From NCBI GenBank assembly GCA_002435145.1, contig DJLT01000094.1:27030-87307 (forward strand): 60,278 bases of DNA, written 5' to 3'. The notes beneath the pieces were generated by a model that was not told the DNA's origin, made no database searches, and worked only from the letters and a program-made list of their open reading frames with translations. Of this stretch, positions 18,917 through 28,410 are shown piece after piece. Source of the DNA: Neptuniibacter sp. UBA6509. GTDB lineage: Bacteria > Pseudomonadota > Gammaproteobacteria > Pseudomonadales > Balneatricaceae. Every line of letters begins with the position of its first letter. Positions within the stretch are counted from its first letter, which is position 1. Both the position numbers and the translations under genes were made by a program.

Positions 18917-19303
18917 ATGGATAATTTTGAGCTTGGACACAACGTAAACATCAAAGTGGAAACAAACTATCTGACCAAGCAATCGGACCCAGACAGCAAA
19001 CGCTTTGTTTTTTCTTACTCGATTACCATTACCAATAACAATGTCATGCCGGTACAGCTTTTAAATAGGCACTGGTTGATTACTGATGGTAACGAACACA
19101 TCCAAGAGGTCCAAGGAGAGGGGGTTGTGGGCGAACAACCGGTTATAGAGCCCAATACTAGTTACACTTATACCAGTGGAGCAGTTCTAGCTACGAGTGT
19201 TGGCAGCATGCAAGGCCATTATGAAATGAGCACAGATGAGGGCAGTACTTTCAACACCCCTATCGATGCTTTCACTCTCGCAAGCCCTAACGCACTGCAT
19301 TAA
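18917..19303 (+). CDS. apaG: ApaG domain protein
   Basis: The 128-residue single-domain protein has the ApaG/FxnIII-like beta-sandwich pattern: FSYSITITNNN, LLNRHWLITDG, and a GEQPVIEPNTSYTYTSG block. ApaG is linked to divalent-cation and Ap4A physiology, but its biochemical role is not settled. It sits between rsmA and apaH, its standard neighbours, seven bases after rsmA. Confidence 0.95.
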   Translation: MDNFELGHNVNIKVETNYLTKQSDPDSKRFVFSYSITITNNNVMPVQLLNRHWLITDGNEHIQEVQGEGVVGEQPVIEPNTSYTYTSGAVLATSVGSMQGHYEMSTDEGSTFNTPIDAFTLASPNALH

Positions 19304-19336
19304 TGATACAAGCCCTTAAAGCTAGAGTCGCGATAT

Positions 19337-20188
19337 ATGGCTACCTACGCAATTGGTGACATTCAAGGTTGTTATGACGAGCTGCAAGCACTGCTAAAGC
19401 TCGTCAACTTTTCTGAACAGGACCAATTATGGGTCGCAGGTGACCTAGTTAATCGCGGCCCAAAATCTCTTGAAACCCTCCGTTTTCTAAAATCATTAGG
19501 CCCAAGAGCAACCTGCGTTTTAGGTAATCATGACCTGCACCTTCTCGCTATCTATTTTCAAGCCACCAAGCAAAAACGCAGTGACACTCTGGCCCCAATC
19601 TTTAGCGCACCAGATAGAGATGAACTTCTATCTTGGCTTCTTCAACAAAAACTAATGGTTCACGATAAAGAAAATCGTGTAGCGATGATTCACGCAGGTA
19701 TCCCACCCTGCTGGAGCATACGCAAAGCAAGAAAACGCGCTAAAGAAGTTGAAAACGTTCTTAACAGTACTTTAGCCAAAGAATATTTCGCCCACATGTA
19801 TGGCAACAAGCCTGATACTTGGACCCCCACGCTCGAAGGCTGGGATCGATTAAGGCTGATTACCAACTATTTAACACGTATGCGCTTTTGCACACCTGAA
19901 GGGAAGTTAGATTTTTCTGCTAAAGGCACCCTTGATTCTCAACCTGAAGGGCACAAGCCTTGGTTCAGACTACCGCGCAAAAACCCTAAAGAACAAAACA
20001 CTCGGATCATTTTCGGGCACTGGGCTGCCTTAGAAGGCGAAGCCGATGCGGATAATGTATTCGCATTAGATACCGGATGCGTTTGGGGTGGAAAATTAAC
20101 AGCGCTGCGCTTAGAAGATATGAAAACGTTTAGTATCAACGCGATACAACCCAAACATACTCCGCCACCCACTAGCCAATATTTATAA
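19337..20188 (+). CDS. apaH: Bis(5'-nucleosyl)-tetraphosphatase, symmetrical
   Basis: ApaH splits Ap4A into two ADP and also acts on Np4-capped RNA. The 283-residue metallophosphoesterase carries GDIQGCYDEL, GDLVNRGP and GNHDLHLL, which supply the metal-binding Asp, Asn and His residues, followed by HAGIPP and GHWAAL. Length matches the family. It lies 33 bases after apaG and 12 bases before glpE. Confidence 0.97.
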   Translation: MATYAIGDIQGCYDELQALLKLVNFSEQDQLWVAGDLVNRGPKSLETLRFLKSLGPRATCVLGNHDLHLLAIYFQATKQKRSDTLAPIFSAPDRDELLSWLLQQKLMVHDKENRVAMIHAGIPPCWSIRKARKRAKEVENVLNSTLAKEYFAHMYGNKPDTWTPTLEGWDRLRLITNYLTRMRFCTPEGKLDFSAKGTLDSQPEGHKPWFRLPRKNPKEQNTRIIFGHWAALEGEADADNVFALDTGCVWGGKLTALRLEDMKTFSINAIQPKHTPPPTSQYL

Positions 20189-20200
20189 AAGAGAACCCTT

Positions 20201-20521
20201 ATGAGCGAATTCAAATGCATCGATTCCAACCAAGCCGTTGCACTAATGGAACAAGGCGCTGGGGTTGCAGATATACGTGACGCACAAAGTTATGCACAGG
20301 CCCACATTTCAGGCTCGGTCAATCTAACTAATGAAAATATGCATCAGTTTATGCACGATGCCGACATGGACAATCCCCTACTCGTTTGTTGCTATCACGG
20401 CATTAGCAGCCAAAACGCTGCACAGTTCTTAATCGAGCAAGGCTTTGATGAGGTCTATAGCATCAATGGTGGTTTTGAAGCATGGCGTGTGGAACAACCT
20501 AACTTGTGCGAGCAAAGCTAA
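20201..20521 (+). CDS. glpE: Thiosulfate sulfurtransferase GlpE (rhodanese)
   Basis: The 106-residue single rhodanese domain transfers sulfane sulfur from thiosulfate to thiol acceptors. The active-site loop is CYHGISS with the catalytic Cys64, matching the GlpE CxxGxS pattern, and DIRDAQSYAQAHI and GGFEAW mark the rest of the fold. Its stop codon shares a base with the cca start (TAATG), indicating translational coupling. Confidence 0.92.
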   Translation: MSEFKCIDSNQAVALMEQGAGVADIRDAQSYAQAHISGSVNLTNENMHQFMHDADMDNPLLVCCYHGISSQNAAQFLIEQGFDEVYSINGGFEAWRVEQPNLCEQS

Positions 20522-21651
20522 TGCAAATCTATCTAGTGGGCGGAGCGGTACGAGACAAACTATTAGACTTCCCTATTTTTGATAAAGATTGGGTTGTTGT
20601 TGGCGCCACCGCACAAGAGATGATCGATTTAGGCTACCAGCAAGTTGGGCAAGACTTTCCCGTCTTTATCCACCCCAAAAGCGGTGAGGAATACGCACTT
20701 GCTAGAACAGAAAGAAAGTCAGGTAAAGGCTATACTGGCTTTCAGTACCATGCAGACCCATCCGTGACCCTCGAAGAGGACTTACTGCGTCGAGATCTCA
20801 CCATTAACGCTATGGCCATGGATGTTGATAGCGAGGATGATGAAGGACAGATCTATGATCCCTATAACGGCCAACAGGATTTGGCTGACAAGCTACTTCG
20901 CCATGTATCTCCCGCTTTTTCTGAAGACCCGTTAAGAGTATTAAGAGTTGCCCGCTTTGCGGCACGCTATCATCACTTAGGGTTCTCGATTGCAGATGAA
21001 ACCCTTCAACTCATGACAGAGCTATCCACAGGTGATGAATTGGAACACCTCACATCGGAACGTGTGTGGAAAGAGTTTGAACGTGCACTTTCAGAACCGT
21101 CACCCTGGATATTTTTACAAGCTCTGCAAGAGTGCAACGCAATTACCAAAGTGCTCCCTGAATTAGCCCCCTCTATAAATGATTCACTCATTGCAGCTTT
21201 TCAGGTCGTAAGCCAACAAACAACCAAAGGGGAAGGGGAAAGCGAAAACGCAATCACTCGCTTCGCCTGCCTTCTATCTTTATCTAACGATCTAAACATT
21301 AACTCTTTTTGTGAGCGCTTACGTACCCCAAACCTCTATAAAGAGTTGGCGCTACACTGTAAAAACAACCACCAGCAATTCTCGCAGTTTGATCAACTCA
21401 GCGCCGAAAAAAAGCTCAATACGATTTTAGCGCTTGATCTAATTCGAAGACCTCAACGCCTACCGCAGTTAATTGAATGTATTAACGCATTACATACGAA
21501 CGTTAGCATGAGCCATCTAAATCCTATACTCGAATTGATCGCGAAAATTCAGCCAAAACAACTAATGGAAGAAGGATTCAAAGGGCCTGAACTAGGCGAA
21601 GCGATCAACCAGCGTCGCCTGTCTATCTGCGAGCAATTTAGCGAAGACTAA
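20521..21651 (+). CDS. cca: CCA-adding tRNA nucleotidyltransferase
   Basis: The enzyme adds or repairs the 3' CCA end of tRNA. The 376-residue class II protein starts at ATG 20521, so the N terminus reads MQIYLVGGAVRD; an upstream in-frame start would add five residues without the family signature. The catalytic carboxylates are Asp21 and Asp23 (FDKDW), and EEDLLRRDLTINAM and DPLRVLRVARFAARY follow. The C-terminal third lacks a recognisable HD phosphohydrolase motif, so this is the shorter form rather than the full E. coli type. It is coupled to glpE. Confidence 0.95.
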   Translation: MQIYLVGGAVRDKLLDFPIFDKDWVVVGATAQEMIDLGYQQVGQDFPVFIHPKSGEEYALARTERKSGKGYTGFQYHADPSVTLEEDLLRRDLTINAMAMDVDSEDDEGQIYDPYNGQQDLADKLLRHVSPAFSEDPLRVLRVARFAARYHHLGFSIADETLQLMTELSTGDELEHLTSERVWKEFERALSEPSPWIFLQALQECNAITKVLPELAPSINDSLIAAFQVVSQQTTKGEGESENAITRFACLLSLSNDLNINSFCERLRTPNLYKELALHCKNNHQQFSQFDQLSAEKKLNTILALDLIRRPQRLPQLIECINALHTNVSMSHLNPILELIAKIQPKQLMEEGFKGPELGEAINQRRLSICEQFSED

Positions 21652-21678
21652 GAACATTAAAAATTAAGGAAAAGAGTA

Positions 21679-22449
21679 ATGAGCCGCCCAACCGATAAAG
21701 ACGACCCCAACATGACTGAAAGCAAAGTCGCTCTTATCACGGGTTCAGCCAAACGCGTTGGCGCGACTATCGCTAAAAAACTGCACGCACAAGGCTACTC
21801 AATCCTGATCCACTACAATCGATCTAAAACAGAAGCCCTAGCGCTTACCGATTCGTTTAACCAACTTCGCCATAATAGCGCTCATTGTATACAGGCTGAT
21901 TTAAACAACATGGATGATGTCGTGCTATTAGCGAAAGAAGCGGTACAACCCTTTGGAAGAGTAGATCTATTGGTTAACAATGCCTCTGCGTTTTATCCAA
22001 CGCCGGTTACCGAAAGCAGCCAAGCACAGTGGGATGAATTGATTAATTCAAATCTGCGTGCACCCTACTTCCTTTGCGCTGAACTGAGCGAAACCTTAAA
22101 GGAAAACAACGGCTGTATTATTAATATGATCGATATTCATGCTCAAAGAGGCTTACCCGGCCACCCGATCTACTCTATTGCCAAAGCAGGGCTAGAGATG
22201 ATGACCAAAAGCTTAGCCAAAGAACTCGCACCCAAAGTACGTGTTAACGGCGTATCTCCCGGCGCAATTCTGTGGCCTGAAGCAGACCTAACAGCCGAAG
22301 CGAAACAAGCGATTGTGGATAAAACGTTATTAGGGAAAATTGGACAAGCAACTGATCTAGCAGAAACGGTAAATTACTTAGCTAATGCCAGCTACGTTAC
22401 AGGCCAAATATTGGCGGTCGATGGTGGGAAGTCGCTCTACAGCCATTAG
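21679..22449 (+). CDS. Pteridine/dihydromonapterin reductase-like short-chain dehydrogenase
   Basis: The 256-residue SDR protein has the NADPH-binding TGSAKRVGA motif typical of pteridine reductases and FolM rather than the usual TGxxxGxG, then NNASAFYPTP, and the catalytic YSIAKAG. It most likely reduces dihydromonapterin or dihydrobiopterin to the tetrahydro form. The nearby folB and folK genes on the opposite strand support a pterin role. ATG 21679, with AAGGA and AAGAG before it, is preferred over ATG 21712. FolM is the best name but I leave the symbol open. Confidence 0.82.
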   Translation: MSRPTDKDDPNMTESKVALITGSAKRVGATIAKKLHAQGYSILIHYNRSKTEALALTDSFNQLRHNSAHCIQADLNNMDDVVLLAKEAVQPFGRVDLLVNNASAFYPTPVTESSQAQWDELINSNLRAPYFLCAELSETLKENNGCIINMIDIHAQRGLPGHPIYSIAKAGLEMMTKSLAKELAPKVRVNGVSPGAILWPEADLTAEAKQAIVDKTLLGKIGQATDLAETVNYLANASYVTGQILAVDGGKSLYSH

Positions 22450-22598
22450 AAATGAACTGTAGGAAGCCACCCTGTGCGCGAGTTTTTTGGTTTTCTTCTA
22501 TATTCTGAAGATCATTTACCTCTCTTCACAAAGAAGCGCTGAGATCCTACGAAGGCCAGCTGCACCCTCAAATCTTTACTCTAACCCGACTTTACGCC

Positions 22599-23114
22599 TT
22601 ACCCCACAGAACAAGGCAATGAATTCCCCTGCCACTCAAACTCTACAGACCATAGTGATTGCTGCTCAGCATAATCCTGCCACAGTGCAGAATAAGAGAT
22701 CTGAAGTTCAGGGTGCAGCGTATCTCCTGCGATATCAGCCAAAGGCTTTAAGACAAACGCATTCTTTGTGATCTCACCACGCGGTAACTGCACACCCGAA
22801 TGCTCTCCCACCAGCTGATCATAGGTAAGAATATCAATATCTAAAGTTCGGCCGCTAAACTTAGGGCCTTTTCGGCAACGACCATTTTCATCTTCAATTC
22901 GCTTCAGCAGTGTGGATAAGTCAGCGACTGAAAGCTGGGTATTAAACGCGGCGACAAAGTTAAAAAAGTTATCACCACTAAAGCCAACCGCTTCGCTTTC
23001 GTACACTGTGGATATATTTAGTGCACCAAAATGCTGATGCAACGCATCAAGTGCAGAACGCGTGTAGTATTCACGTTCTGTATTACTCCCAACACTGACA
23101 AAAACCTGCGCCAT
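22599..23114 (-). CDS. folK: 2-amino-4-hydroxy-6-hydroxymethyldihydropteridine diphosphokinase
   Basis: FolK pyrophosphorylates 6-hydroxymethyl-dihydropterin in folate synthesis. The 171-residue protein shows VFVSVGSNTEREYY, the FNFVAAF segment, GRTLDIDILTYD with the metal-binding Asp pair, and LPRGEITKNAFVLKPL. The start overlaps the folB stop by one base (TAATG), so folB-folK is an operon. It converges with the SDR gene across about 150 bases with no evident terminator. Confidence 0.94.
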   Translation of the reverse strand: MAQVFVSVGSNTEREYYTRSALDALHQHFGALNISTVYESEAVGFSGDNFFNFVAAFNTQLSVADLSTLLKRIEDENGRCRKGPKFSGRTLDIDILTYDQLVGEHSGVQLPRGEITKNAFVLKPLADIAGDTLHPELQISYSALWQDYAEQQSLWSVEFEWQGNSLPCSVG

Positions 23115-23470
23115 TAGAAACGCTCCCCGCGCTCAATAATCACGCCAACATCTGCCGCTTTAGGCACTGCACCCGGCTTACCCAAACGCAATTTCAACCA
23201 CTTAACCGAAAATTCATTCATCACAATCTCTGCGATCTGTTCAGCCATGGTTTCCACTAACTGAAACTCACTCTTCTCGATAAATGCAATCAAGCGATCT
23301 GATACGGATTTATAGTTCAGCGTATTATCTACATCTTCAGTGTTCGCCGCCTGACGAATATCTGTACCCATCTCTAAGTCCAGATTAACGCGCTGACGAA
23401 TCTCACGTTCCCAGTCATAAATACCAATGACTGTTTCCACCTCTAACTCTCGAATGTACACTATATCCAT
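23114..23470 (-). CDS. folB: Dihydroneopterin aldolase
   Basis: FolB converts dihydroneopterin to 6-hydroxymethyl-dihydropterin and glycolaldehyde. The 118-residue protein has the family start (IRELEVETVIGIYDWERE), the LVETMAEQIAE stretch and KPGAVPKAADVGV near the end. It is coupled to folK and divergent from plsY with only 21 bases between, so the two promoters must overlap one another or the opposite gene. Confidence 0.95.
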   Translation of the reverse strand: MDIVYIRELEVETVIGIYDWEREIRQRVNLDLEMGTDIRQAANTEDVDNTLNYKSVSDRLIAFIEKSEFQLVETMAEQIAEIVMNEFSVKWLKLRLGKPGAVPKAADVGVIIERGERF

Positions 23471-23491
23471 AACTTCACTCTTGGATTCATA

Positions 23492-24079
23492 ATGACCGAT
23501 ACTGGACTTGTCACCATCGGACTTATTTTTCTTGCTTACCTATGGGGCTCAATCCCCGTAGCAGTGATCGTTTGTCATGCCTTTAATATTCCTGACCCTC
23601 GCCAGCAAGGTTCTGGTAATCCCGGCACAACCAATGTCTTACGTATTGGCTCAGCTAAAGCCGCCACATTGACACTCTTTGGCGATATTGGCAAAGGCAT
23701 ATTGGCACTACTGCCCGGTCTACTTTTACCTTTATCCAACACAGAACAATCCCTTTGCGCATTAGCCGCTATTCTCGGCCACCTTTTCCCGATTTTTTCA
23801 TCATTCAAGGGCGGCAAAGGTATCGCCACTGCGCTGGGTGTTTGTATCTGTTTGTACTGGCCATTGGCAATTGCACAGCTGATTGTGTGGGGAATAGTTG
23901 CAGCAATTAGCCGTACAGCATCACTTGCCTCTACTGCCTGTGCACTTGTTAGCCCAATCTTTATTTGGCTAACCGCCCCGGAGTATTTTGCTGTCATGCT
24001 AATCATTTCAGCGCTTTTACTCCTCAGCCACCGTACAAATATACGTAATCTGCTTAACAGTTCAGAACCTCGGCTTTAA
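23492..24079 (+). CDS. plsY: Glycerol-3-phosphate acyltransferase PlsY
   Basis: PlsY transfers the acyl group of acyl-phosphate to glycerol 3-phosphate in the inner membrane, the first committed step of phospholipid synthesis. The 195-residue protein has about five membrane segments and the three conserved loops: the SIP region near the N terminus, [12 protein letters not shown], and [12 protein letters not shown]. Its end overlaps the end of the convergent tsaD by four bases. Confidence 0.95.
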   Translation: MTDTGLVTIGLIFLAYLWGSIPVAVIVCHAFNIPDPRQQGSGNPGTTNVLRIGSAKAATLTLFGDIGKGILALLPGLLLPLSNTEQSLCALAAILGHLFPIFSSFKGGKGIATALGVCICLYWPLAIAQLIVWGIVAAISRTASLASTACALVSPIFIWLTAPEYFAVMLIISALLLLSHRTNIRNLLNSSEPRL

Positions 24080-25104
24080 ATCGCCTCAAGCGTATCAAGC
24101 GGCCAACGAGGTTTTGTTACGATTTCTAGACCACTTTGCTGGCCTGCTACTAAACGCTGACAACCTGCAAACGCGATCATCGCACCATTATCTGTGCAGA
24201 ATTCAGGACGCGCATAAAAGAGTTCAGAGCGCTCCTTTTTAACCATCTCTTCTAATCGTTCACGTAACCGCTGATTTGCACTCACACCACCGGCAATGAC
24301 TAACTGCTTAAATCCAGTATGCTGCAGGGCGCGTTTACATTTTATAGCTAGGGTATCGACAACAGCTTCTTCAAAAGCACAAGCGATATCATTAATTGTC
24401 TGATCATCCAGCTTTCCATTTTCATCACGATGATCATTAGAAGTATTCAGGGTAAATGTCTTTAAGCCCGAAAAACTCATATCCATGCCGGGACGGTCGA
24501 TCATCGGGCGAGGAAAACGAAAACGCGTTCGATCACCTAATAATGCATGTTTAGCGACTAACGGCCCGCCCGGATAATCTAAGCCGAGCATTTTCGCGGC
24601 TTTATCAAAAGCTTCTCCGGCTGCATCATCGAGTGATTCACCCAGAAGCTCATACTGACCAATACCATCGACACGCACTAGCTGGGTATGTCCACCCGAT
24701 ACCAGTAAGGCAACAAATGGAAACGAAGGAGGGTTCTCTTCCAACATCGGGGCTAGCAAATGACCTTCCATATGATGCACGCCGATGGCGGGCTTACCCC
24801 ATGAGAGCGCCAACGCTCGACCGGTTGAGGCACCTACCATCAGCGCACCAATCAAACCGGGGCCTGACGTATAGGCAATAGCATCCACATCACCTTTCTT
24901 TACATCAGCCTTTTCAAAGACTTCATCCAATAGAGGCAGTAATTTTCGCACATGATCACGTGAAGCCAGTTCAGGCACGACACCACCGTATTCAGCATGC
25001 ATCTTTACTTGGCTGTATAACGCATCAGCCAATAAGCCTTGCTCACTGTCATAGATTGCAACACCGGTTTCATCGCAAGAGGTTTCTATTCCTAATACAC
25101 GCAT
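24076..25104 (-). CDS. tsaD: tRNA N6-threonylcarbamoyladenosine transferase subunit TsaD
   Basis: TsaD transfers the threonylcarbamoyl group from threonylcarbamoyl-AMP to A37 of ANN-decoding tRNAs. The 342-residue ASKHA-fold protein has [13 protein letters not shown], the metal-binding [10 protein letters not shown] (His111 and His115), SGGHTQLV, and [13 protein letters not shown]. Among its likely substrates is the CAU-anticodon tRNA further along. It is divergent from rpsU and converges with plsY. Confidence 0.97.
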   Translation of the reverse strand: MRVLGIETSCDETGVAIYDSEQGLLADALYSQVKMHAEYGGVVPELASRDHVRKLLPLLDEVFEKADVKKGDVDAIAYTSGPGLIGALMVGASTGRALALSWGKPAIGVHHMEGHLLAPMLEENPPSFPFVALLVSGGHTQLVRVDGIGQYELLGESLDDAAGEAFDKAAKMLGLDYPGGPLVAKHALLGDRTRFRFPRPMIDRPGMDMSFSGLKTFTLNTSNDHRDENGKLDDQTINDIACAFEEAVVDTLAIKCKRALQHTGFKQLVIAGGVSANQRLRERLEEMVKKERSELFYARPEFCTDNGAMIAFAGCQRLVAGQQSGLEIVTKPRWPLDTLEAI

Positions 25105-25359
25105 CTTTTACTATCTCAATTTAGATTTATAGCGCTACCGAACATTACAAAATCATACTAGCCGGTCGCTTTGCGGGCATTATACATCTGCCCTTGGCCG
25201 ACTGCATGCAAACCTGTGTAGAAAATAGCCTGAATAGCCATTAACTGCTTTACTTAGCCTAGTGAAAGGAATAAAATTTCGCGCCTTGCCATAGAACCGT
25301 CTGTTTTATGAGCAAGTTTCATTAAGTATTAACTAAACAATTATAGGGTTTGTTAAAAC

Positions 25360-25575
25360 ATGCCAGCTGTAAAAGTTAAAGAAAACGAGCCATTTGATGT
25401 TGCTCTACGTCGTTTCAAACGTTCTTGCGAAAAAGCAGGCGTACTAGCTGAAGTTCGTCGTCGTGAATTCTACGAGAAGCCAACTTCTGTACGTAAGCGT
25501 AAAGCAGCTGCTGCTGTTAAGCGTCACGCTAAGAAAGTATCTCGCGAAAACGCACGTCGCGTACGCTTGTACTAA
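25360..25575 (+). CDS. rpsU: 30S ribosomal protein S21
   Basis: The 71-residue basic protein has the standard S21 sequence ([34 protein letters not shown]). It is the first gene of the rpsU-yqeY-dnaG-rpoD cluster. A GGG-containing ribosome site lies about 12 bases before the ATG. The 255 bases upstream, shared with divergent tsaD, contain a TATAAT-like box on the tsaD side (near 25180), but I find no clear consensus promoter for rpsU. Confidence 0.98.
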   Translation: MPAVKVKENEPFDVALRRFKRSCEKAGVLAEVRRREFYEKPTSVRKRKAAAAVKRHAKKVSRENARRVRLY

Positions 25576-25622
25576 TACTCGAGATATACACAAGATCCCA
25601 TTCAGGTAATTAGAGGTAAGTT

Positions 25623-26072
25623 ATGTCGGAGCTTAAGCAGCGAATCACTACAGAGATGAAAGCTGCAATGCGTGCCAAAGATAAGGAACGCCTAAGCACT
25701 ATCCGCATGATGTTAGCCGAACTCAAGCGCATCGAAATCGATGAACGCATTGAGCTGGATGATACCCGAGTTATTACGGTGCTAGACAAAATGTCTAAGC
25801 AACGTCGAGACTCTATCTCACAATTTGAAGAAGCGGCACGTATGGATCTTGCTAGTGCTGAGCGACGGGAGTTGGAGGTGATTAAAACTTTCCTGCCGCA
25901 ACCGCTTACGGATGAAGAACTTGTAGCCATTGTTAAACAAGCTACAGAAGAGTCAGGCGCGCAGTCCATGCAAGACATGGGCAAAGTCATGGGGCTAGTA
26001 AAACCCCAAGTTCAAGGCCGCGCCGATATGGGTAATATATCCAAACTTGTTAAGGCCGTACTAACAAGTTAA
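25623..26072 (+). CDS. yqeY: YqeY/GatB-related family protein
   Basis: The 149-residue protein belongs to the YqeY family, related to the C-terminal tRNA-binding domain of GatB. Family motifs are RAKDKERLSTIRMMLAELKRIE, DDTRVITVLDKMSKQRRDS, FLPQPLTDEE and MGKVMGLVKP. The role is not settled; a tRNA or translation link is inferred from the GatB relation and the position between rpsU and dnaG. It lies 47 bases after rpsU. Confidence 0.93.
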   Translation: MSELKQRITTEMKAAMRAKDKERLSTIRMMLAELKRIEIDERIELDDTRVITVLDKMSKQRRDSISQFEEAARMDLASAERRELEVIKTFLPQPLTDEELVAIVKQATEESGAQSMQDMGKVMGLVKPQVQGRADMGNISKLVKAVLTS

Positions 26073-26147
26073 ACACGATCTAGCTAGGCTGATATCAAGT
26101 TAGACACTACCTAGCTAAAGACTATCAAGTTAAAGACTATCCAGTTA
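26060..26147 (+). repeat. Degenerate ~30-bp tandem repeat between yqeY and dnaG
   Basis: The motif TATCAAGTTA and variants occur at 26062 (TAACAAGTTA), 26093, 26123 and 26138 (TATCCAGTTA). Flanking CTAGCTA matches at about 26079 and 26110. This gives two nearly full units of 31 and 30 bases (26072-26102 and 26103-26132) with partial copies at each end, the first reaching into the end of yqeY. It looks like local duplication or a repeated binding site. Confidence 0.65.
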
Positions 26148-26181
26148 CACTCCCGCTGATACCTAATCAGCAGTTGAGCTC

Positions 26182-28179
26182 ATGGCCGGACGCATACCCC
26201 AAACATTTATCGATGATTTATTAGCACGCGTCAATATTATTGACGTGCTAGATGGTCGTGTCCAAAAGCTAAAACGCGCCGGCAAGAACTACTCAGGCCT
26301 TTGCCCTTTCCATAAAGAAAAAACCCCCTCCTTTTCTGCTAACCAAGAGAAACAGTTTTATTACTGCTTTGGCTGTGGAGCAGGTGGAAACGCACTGGGG
26401 TTTCTTATGGAATATGAGAATATCGGCTTTCCTGAAGCGGTTGAAGAGCTCGCTAAATCCGCCGGAATGGAAGTCCCACGTGATGATTCCCCGCAGCAAC
26501 GCGAAAAAGATCAGCAATTAAAAAAGCTGTACGAACTGCTCGATGCCGCCAGCCAATACTATGAAGATCAGCTACGTAGCAATGACAGTCGTACTGACGC
26601 TGTTAACTATCTAAAATCACGCGGCCTTAGCGGCCAAGCAGCCAAAGCATTTTCGATTGGTTTTGCACCCTCCGGCTGGGATAATTTACTTAAGCACCTA
26701 GGTAAAGATGATCCGCATAAAGCCAAGCTTCTAGAAGAAGCGGGAATGCTTATTCACAATGAAGAGCGTGACAGCCGCTACGATCGATTTCGTAATCGTA
26801 TTATGTTTCCGATTAGAGACCAGCGCGGCAGAACTATAGCTTTTGGTGGACGTGTACTAGGTGACGATAAACCGAAGTACCTTAATTCCCCGGAAACACC
26901 CACATTCCATAAAAGCCGTGAACTTTACGGTCTTTATGAAGCAAGAAAACACAACAGCAAGTTAGATCGCCTTATTATTGTTGAAGGCTATATGGATGTC
27001 GTTGGTTTAGCTCAATACGGCATTCACTATGCCGTGGCGACCCTAGGTACCGCCACGACAGAACAACACTTAGAGCGACTTTTTAAAATAGTACCGGAAA
27101 TCATCTTCTGTTTTGATGGAGACAATGCAGGTCGAGAAGCCGCTATGCGCGCACTCAAAACCGCAATACCCGTTATTGAAGATGGTAAAGAAGCCCGTTT
27201 TTTATTCTTACCTGATGGCGAAGACCCTGACAGCTTAGTACGCCAAGAAGGCGAGATAGCCTTTAGTGAAAGATTATCCACAGCCCAACCCTTGTCTGAG
27301 TTTTTCTTTAAAAGCCATTCCGAAACTGCGGACTTAGATAGCATGGATGGACGTGCGCGCTTTAGCACTGAAGTGCTTCCCGCTATCAACTCAATGCGCC
27401 CAAGCCTGCTACAGCAGATGATGCTAGATCGAATTTGTGAGCTAACAAACTTATCCCTCGATCAGATTCAAACCACTGTTAATTTTCATGAAGCGCTTAC
27501 AACCACATCCACTCCAGCAAGCCAAAACACAAGCACTTCTGATGCATATAGCCCTCCGCCAGCACTAGAGTATGATAACTATCCTAGCGAAGAGCCGCAT
27601 TACGCAGACTTTGAATCTGGCTATCAAGAGTCATACCAAGAACAGCCAAGTAAGAAAAAGGGCAAATTCAAAAACGGTTACAAAAAAGATAAATTTGGCG
27701 AGCAGCCAGGCCCTCGGTTACCGCGCCCAAAAAACACAGAGCTTTCGTTTGCCGAAAAACTCATATCACTGCTTTTGCATTACCCTCAACTCGCAAGCGA
27801 ATACACACCGCCACAAAGTCTATCTCAGGCCGAAAGCACAGATATTCAGCTTCTCATTCAGTTAATTACCTATTATACAGAGAACCCATCTGCATCACTT
27901 GGTCAGCTCGCTGTTGATTGGCGCGAAGATGAAAAACTCTCACAAACTATCATCAGCCTATATGAGATATCCACTTCGCTAGAAATACACTCAGAAGAAG
28001 ATGCTCGCCTTTACTTAAAAGACGCTAAAAATCAGCTAGAACTGATCGCCTTGGAACAAGAGATCTCTGCACTACAAAGAAAACAACAACAGACCGGCAA
28101 ATTAAGCACTGAAGAAAAAGTATCGCTGGCGCAAAACTTTCAGAAACTAAATCAGCTAAAACATATCACCAAAGAATAG
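26182..28179 (+). CDS. dnaG: DNA primase
   Basis: DnaG makes RNA primers at the replication fork with DnaB. The 665-residue protein has the CHC2 zinc finger (Cys41, His44, Cys62, Cys65), the RNA-polymerase domain with the TOPRIM motif IIVEGYMDVVGLAQ, and the acidic CFDGDNAGR and PDGEDPDSL. A hydrophilic, tyrosine- and lysine-rich linker (about residues 435-510) joins the C-terminal helicase-binding domain. It is longer than E. coli DnaG (581 residues), mostly because of this linker. Confidence 0.97.
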   Translation: MAGRIPQTFIDDLLARVNIIDVLDGRVQKLKRAGKNYSGLCPFHKEKTPSFSANQEKQFYYCFGCGAGGNALGFLMEYENIGFPEAVEELAKSAGMEVPRDDSPQQREKDQQLKKLYELLDAASQYYEDQLRSNDSRTDAVNYLKSRGLSGQAAKAFSIGFAPSGWDNLLKHLGKDDPHKAKLLEEAGMLIHNEERDSRYDRFRNRIMFPIRDQRGRTIAFGGRVLGDDKPKYLNSPETPTFHKSRELYGLYEARKHNSKLDRLIIVEGYMDVVGLAQYGIHYAVATLGTATTEQHLERLFKIVPEIIFCFDGDNAGREAAMRALKTAIPVIEDGKEARFLFLPDGEDPDSLVRQEGEIAFSERLSTAQPLSEFFFKSHSETADLDSMDGRARFSTEVLPAINSMRPSLLQQMMLDRICELTNLSLDQIQTTVNFHEALTTTSTPASQNTSTSDAYSPPPALEYDNYPSEEPHYADFESGYQESYQEQPSKKKGKFKNGYKKDKFGEQPGPRLPRPKNTELSFAEKLISLLLHYPQLASEYTPPQSLSQAESTDIQLLIQLITYYTENPSASLGQLAVDWREDEKLSQTIISLYEISTSLEIHSEEDARLYLKDAKNQLELIALEQEISALQRKQQQTGKLSTEEKVSLAQNFQKLNQLKHITKE

Positions 28180-28208
28180 CCCCAGCCCAAGCGACAACGC
28201 AAAAAACT

Positions 28209-28310
28209 GGCTCCACCCTTGAAAAAATAGAGCCTAATCACCATATACAAGATTAAGTTACCGATCATTTCAGCAAGTCGCTGAAAAATAGTCTATTTTT
28301 AACGGGTAAC
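28209..28310 (+). promoter_or_regulatory. Structured dnaG-rpoD intergenic segment with nested inverted repeats
   Basis: A GGCTC/GAGCC stem (28209-28234) is followed by a nested set: outer arms GTTACC/GGTAAC (28257-28262, 28305-28310) enclose TTTCAGC/GCTGAAA (28268-28286) and AAAAATAG/CTATTTTT (28284-28300). The last ends in five T residues and could be a weak terminator or an RNA-processing site that sets the rpoD level relative to dnaG. Confidence 0.5.
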
Positions 28311-28360
28311 TGACTAAAACTGGCACGGCCTTTTCCCTAGCAAAATAGCGACTTCATCGT

Positions 28361-28366
28361 TATAAT
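28361..28366 (+). promoter_or_regulatory. Probable rpoD promoter -10 box
   Basis: A perfect TATAAT lies 45 bases upstream of the rpoD ATG, after the dnaG-rpoD hairpins. The hexamer 17 bases upstream (TAGCAA) is a poor -35, so the promoter may be weak or activator-dependent. No sigma32 consensus was seen. Confidence 0.5.
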
Positions 28367-28410
28367 GGCCTGCTCGAATTTTCATCCATTTTTACAAGTC
28401 ACAGGGTCCT

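Noticed and set aside
28251-28410. Heat-shock (sigma32) promoter for rpoD
   Set aside because: Looked for the CTTGAA / CCCCAT pattern and did not find a convincing match.
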